From assembly GCA_028564675.1 (NCBI GenBank), contig JAOVVO010000039.1:62001-126000 (forward strand): a stretch of DNA of 64,000 nucleotides, written 5' to 3'. The DNA is from Onchocerca lupi (taxonomy: Eukaryota; Nematoda; Chromadorea; Rhabditida; Onchocercidae). The notes under the pieces were generated by a model. It made no database searches. It was not told the origin of the DNA and was given only the letters and a program-made list of their open reading frames with translations. Made by a program: the position numbers and the translations under genes. This document shows positions 59,890 through 64,000 of this stretch, one piece after another; within the stretch, counting starts at the first letter, position 1; each line of letters opens with the position of its first letter.

Positions 59890-61442
59890 AATTAATAAAA
59901 CAGAGCAGCTTCTGTGTTAGAATGAGAAAGCTCCACTTTAATGCTGCCAAAAAATCGATTTTGCGCTCATGTAAATTATTGTAAATATAAGTTTTGTCAT
60001 ATCCTTTTTTAACATGTTGTTTTCTTCATAAATTTAGTTATTCGAGAAGTTTTTCATAACTCTGATTCGACGGCTTAGTCGACGCCATTGTGTACATTAC
60101 GCTCAAAGTGCATTAAAAAAATATATTAAATAATTTGCTGTTATAAGTAATTACTTCGTGTTTCTTTTTATTTTAATATTTTTGTCTTTTATGTATTTTT
60201 CTCTTCACTTCATTTTACGTCGGAAATTATAGAATTTTTTACTAATCCGCTAAAAAGCATTTGGACGAATGCGTTTTAGAGTCATATCATAGTGATGCCG
60301 TCCCAGAAAACTGGCGATGATTTTTCATGGTTTTCATCAAGATCCAATGTTATGTTTTTTATTTTTTTTATTTTTTTTTTTTTCAGATAGAAATACTAAG
60401 TGAAAATACTGACTTTAGTCACATTATTCTTATACATAACTCTAAATGTTCTGTTTTTCTGCTATGTAATTGCTACTTTTTGAAGCAAAATAACATGCAT
60501 GAAATTGCACCTTATTAATGACATTGGAGATTTGATTGTTTCATTTCAGAGTGATGGGGCGACTCATTTTGCTGTCAGAAATATGATCATTATAGTTTTT
60601 CTATTTTTTAAATTATGGTTTGAAAACGAATAGCAATTATTTTCCTGAAAGTTTCTCTATATGGCTTCCTTCCTTCATATTTGAAGCCCAAATGACCTTC
60701 ACTAAGCCAGTTACCTTCTCTAAATCCTTCCACACTTTCTTATTTTTGGTTTATGGATTAGAAATATTTGTGCATTATCATCACTGTCTTTATTCGAAAT
60801 TTTTCACTTTCGCAGGGTTTTTATTGCATTGTAGTTTGTCATCATTGTAACATGATTCTCGATTGACGTTTTCGTTCCATTTTTTTTTTTCTATTATTCC
60901 CTGCGATTTTTATCTTTTTTATACATTATGAAAAAATTTCTTCTATTTATGTGAATTCTATCGTCCTAATGACCATCATACTATAATGCTCTATAATGCT
61001 GTGTCTATTTTTTTGGAACTGTCACATTTTGCAAGAAACTAGAACTTGTGCTCTTGCTTTTCTGTATGAGTTTAATGCTTCTGATTTTTTATCCGAGATG
61101 GAAGATGAAATTTTCGCAAGAACTGCTATATATATATTTTTTGAGGGACTTAAGTATTATTTGACTTGAAGGAAGCCACTTTTTCTTCCTCTTTTATTGG
61201 CTAACAGTTTGAAAATAAGCCACTTTGTATCCTGAAACATTGATTGCTTGAAGCGTTTATTTATTTAACTTATTTCGCTTTATTTTCCATTATCTCTTAT
61301 TTCAAATGATAGTTCTGTTTACTAAAGGATGAATTTCGAAGAATTTTGTGTGTTATGATTTACGCGGAGTGATCTAGTTGGTGTGCAGTATTTGGTTGTT
61401 TTTTGTATATTTTATAAAATTTCGCGTATCTCTAGCCTGAGT

Positions 61443-61476
<34 letters not shown>

Positions 61477-62618
61477 TTGCGTACCGCTTGTTATTTCTTC
61501 TTTAGTTCAGACTTTTATTAAGTTCTATTATTTATTTCATCATCTGTAAGTTGCTCATTTTTTTTTTTCACTCAAAAAGTGGATTTGCGATACCAGTGAT
61601 AAAATAGAGGAAGTGAATGGAAATTCTGTTGAAGAGTAGAATGAAGTATGTGATTTGTAATTATTAAAAATTTCGAAATAATGTAAATTGCTAAGGCGCA
61701 TGGGGGAGTTTTCATATATAGCTAATCAAAATATTAGAAAATTTTTCTGGAAATGGAAGGAGAGGGGGCGAACAAGACGGGATTCTTTGCAGAATCGATG
61801 AAGAGAAGAGAAATGGAAGTGTAAAGTTCCTGTTGCTGAGAATGATATAGAAATGATTTTTACTCCCAAAGAAAGCATCATTGTTTTCATTGTAGTTTTT
61901 ATGATTGGATTTGCTTTATTTGTTTATTTTTTCCACTATAATTGGTGTTGTTTGAGATAAGGATTGATGATTACTCACATGGCTTATTCGATCTTTCTTC
62001 CTCCCCAATTCTTGAAAAGATGGGAAGTGAAATTATCGAATTGTGTCATCAGTGTGTAAAGTTGGATGAAGAAGTTTTACTTACCATTGCATGTCATTCA
62101 TTCATTGAATATGGTTCTCCATGAAATTAGAAAAGTTTTCCATTACCTATTGCGTTTATCTCAATCAAAGTTTTAACAAATTCTATTCACGAAGTGCTAC
62201 TGATCATTACATGTTACAAACCAGCTGTTCATATGGTGAATGTTTGTTGTTTATAGTGAATAAAGATTTCCAAAGAAATTCATGGCGAAATAGTGATCGG
62301 TTAATGTGAGCACTTTGTATTTTATGAAATTATATTATAAGTTTCCTTTGATTTTAATTAATGACCGTTTTTAGAGGATGTTATCCAAAACTCAGATCGT
62401 CTCTTTTCAAAAATGCAATTTTGATGATTTAAAGTTTTAACACTCTGTAGATACAATTAAAAAGAGGAAAGTGGATTGTGAAGATTTATTCTACTACCAG
62501 AAGTTGATGGTAATTAGATCAACTTCCAAGCCTTGTTTATATTACCAATTAAAAAGCGATTTCTAAGAAAATCTCCAAAGAGGAATTCGGTTGTTTCCAT
62601 TGTGTTGGAGAAAAGGGA
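59890..62618. other. 3' flank of rheb and intergenic DNA, with a 32-base T tract
   Basis: Contains the rheb 3' UTR; AATAAA and ATTAAA-like sequences occur at 59894 and about 60125, the second being at a more usual distance. A pure T tract of 32 bases lies at 61444-61475 and a shorter one near 60362-60383. Open frames at 60327-60850 and 61942-62309 are without motifs. No other gene recognised. Confidence 0.5.
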
Positions 62619-62691
62619 TGCCACGAGCCGGGATCGAACCGGCGACCTTTAGATCTTCAGTCTAACGCTCTCCCGACTGAGCTATCATGGC
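62619..62691 (-). tRNA. tRNA-Phe (anticodon GAA)
   Basis: A 73-base cloverleaf on the minus strand. The acceptor stem is GCCATGA paired with TCGTGGC (one G-T pair), with discriminator A. The D arm has TAGCTCAGTCGGGAGAGC. The anticodon loop is CTGAAGA, giving anticodon GAA. The T arm is GCCGGTTCGATCCCGGC. Internal promoter boxes A and B are intact. No intron and no encoded CCA, as expected for a nuclear eukaryotic tRNA. Confidence 0.97.
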
Positions 62692-62724
62692 AGTGTATTG
62701 TTTGGTAAATGTTATTCATTACAG

Positions 62725-63660
62725 ATGATGCCGGAAAGTAGTAATATGTTTGTTTATGGATGTAATAATAATGGCGCTGTGATCGGTTCAGGTAAGGAAA
62801 CATTCGAGGTATTGCTCAGCAAATATTAAAGGCTAAAAAGTTCGAATCTTTTAATTGCTTTTGATAGATAAATTTCGGAATTATGCGAGTTTATCTTGTG
62901 ACATGCGAAAGGTTAAGGCTGTTTAAATCTCTGTTGACTTCGTCTGAAAATTAGAAAAATCTTTTGGAGACAATTGGAACTTGCTTTGACTGCGTAAATA
63001 GCAAATAGTCACTCTAGACTCAAATAATTATCACTTTCCAGTACAAATCATTCACTGTTCCAAATTATTTGGTTGCTATCACTTATTTGTTATCACATTT
63101 GTTAGCATTATTCTACTCTTTCTAATCCTTTCATTCTAATATCAACTTTTATTTTTATTTCCAGTTTCAGTCCTTCCTTTTCGTCCAGTGCATTATTTCT
63201 CCTCTTTCCCTGGAAGTCTTCGATAATTATTTGATGTATTGATAATTAGATTTGTCTTGCTCGATTTTTATTGGATTCCATTGAATTTCGTCTGTCCATC
63301 GATGACTTAATCTTTGTAAATCCCATCACTGCTTACAAAATTTAGAGAATTCAACATTTGCAAAGCGATTTCGATCACTATTTTCATGAAAAAAATGTAT
63401 GAAAAATGCGTAATTATTTAATTACACTTTGGTGTTTCTTTTATTTTTGTAGAACTATTCCAAGATCGTAAGCAAAAGATAATATATATTTCCATAATTC
63501 TTGCTTCTTGATTAAACTTAAATAAATGTTGAGTTTTTTATTTCGCAACTTTCAGCTCATATTTTCGATTTTTAAATGCAAAAATTGAATCAATTTTAAT
63601 TTTAGCTTCGGATGGAGTGCAACGATCTCCCTCACCAGTCAGAAGTATAGTATGTAACAC
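62725..63660 (+). CDS. First exons of an unrecognised gene running toward the right edge
   Basis: Exon 62725-62791 begins with ATG right after an ACAG acceptor (cis- or trans-splice) and encodes MMPESSNMFVYGCNNNGAVI plus GS. After a GTAAG donor, exon 63606-63660 continues in phase (ASDGVQRSPSPVRSIVCN) and ends at another GTAAG. A 15-base exon at 63453-63467 with good splice sites could be included between them without changing frame. The Ser/Pro-rich RSPSPVRS is a typical disordered, phosphorylatable N-terminus. The next candidate exon (about 63714-63776) puts a stop in this frame after about 10 codons, so the continuation is unclear and the gene may extend beyond the window. Confidence 0.5.
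63453..63467 (+). other. Candidate 15-base microexon
   Basis: AACTATTCCAAGATC is preceded by TTTTTGTAG and followed by GTAAGC. Inclusion between the exons at 62725 and 63606 keeps phase 1 and would insert five residues (changing GS-ASDG to GS-ELFQD-PSDG). Confidence 0.4.
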
Positions 63661-64000
63661 GTAAGATTTAAAATACATACAAGATTCGTATAATTTGAAT
63701 TCACATTTTTCCAGAATACTTTTTTTGAATATAAAATCGAATTAATGTCGACGGGTGGCTGGTTCGGTATGAAAATGTAAGCATAATGTCTGTCCATGCA
63801 TAAGAGAATATTAAAATCATTTAAATAGTCTTACTGACTTTGCAGTTTTGCTTCCAAAATATGTGCTTTTGTACATTGTAACATAAGTTTTCTCTCCAGA
63901 TGAAATTTAGTTTCTTAAAAAAATTTTTTTTTGAATGATTTTGCATTGAATATATTTCGTTTATTTGCGATTTGAGAGGTTATTGGATCTTGCTGTGTAT
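63661..64000. other. Right-edge sequence, unresolved
   Basis: Contains an acceptor-flanked block (about 63714-63776) ending in a GTAAGC donor. One frame of it reads NTFFEYKIELMSTGGWFGMK without stops, but that frame does not fit the phase of the preceding exon. It may be an alternative first exon or noncoding. Confidence 0.35.

Noticed and set aside
1..64000. CRISPR arrays, bacterial operons, intact transposons
   Set aside because: No regularly spaced direct repeats, transposase motifs or complete bacterial genes were found; the bacterial pieces are isolated broken fragments.

Overview
The window is nuclear DNA from a nematode, most likely a filarial worm (Onchocercidae). It is AT-rich. Genes are split by many small exons, with T-rich acceptors ending TTTTCAG or TTTTAG and GTAAG/GTGAG-type donors. 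The clearest orthologues have nematode-like features. Several broken pieces of bacterial genes (pnp, rplE, cdsA, uvrD) are embedded in worm DNA and are best explained as old transfers from a Wolbachia endosymbiont. Family names come from reading translated sequence against remembered family motifs; no database was searched.

Left part (1-20.3 kb): two plus-strand paralogues of an unrecognised type I membrane protein family (1937-4439 and 17154-20336) share exon phases and cysteine motifs. About 12.7 kb of apparently empty DNA separates them. The first intron of the second copy carries an antisense Wolbachia pnp fragment. Middle (20.3-33 kb): a Wolbachia rplE fragment, a secreted somatomedin B/thrombospondin protein (SBSPON/RPE-spondin type, 25699-28772), then a cdsA-uvrD mosaic with a near-perfect fold-back palindrome inside it.

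Right-centre (34-51 kb), all on the minus strand: the Twist-type bHLH factor hlh-8 (34308-35881), a large modular C2H2 zinc-finger gene with seven finger pairs (37099-43320), mitochondrial GatB (44208-47864) and the FTSJ1/TRM7 tRNA 2'-O-methyltransferase (48537-51017). The last three run head to tail and could be co-transcribed, but spacings of about 0.7-0.9 kb are long for an operon.

Right part (51-64 kb): a possible micropeptide ORF, a degenerate GTGTG-type minisatellite, an NFS1 (cysteine desulfurase) fragment flanked by inverted repeats, a complete Rheb GTPase gene (58436-59889), a tRNA-Phe(GAA) and the first exons of a gene that leaves the window. GatB (mitochondrial translation), FTSJ1 (tRNA modification), Rheb (TOR signalling) and HLH-8 (mesoderm development) are conserved household or developmental genes; no single pathway links the window. 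Every multi-exon model was built by hand from splice signals, reading phase and family resemblance, with exon lengths checked against the residue count.
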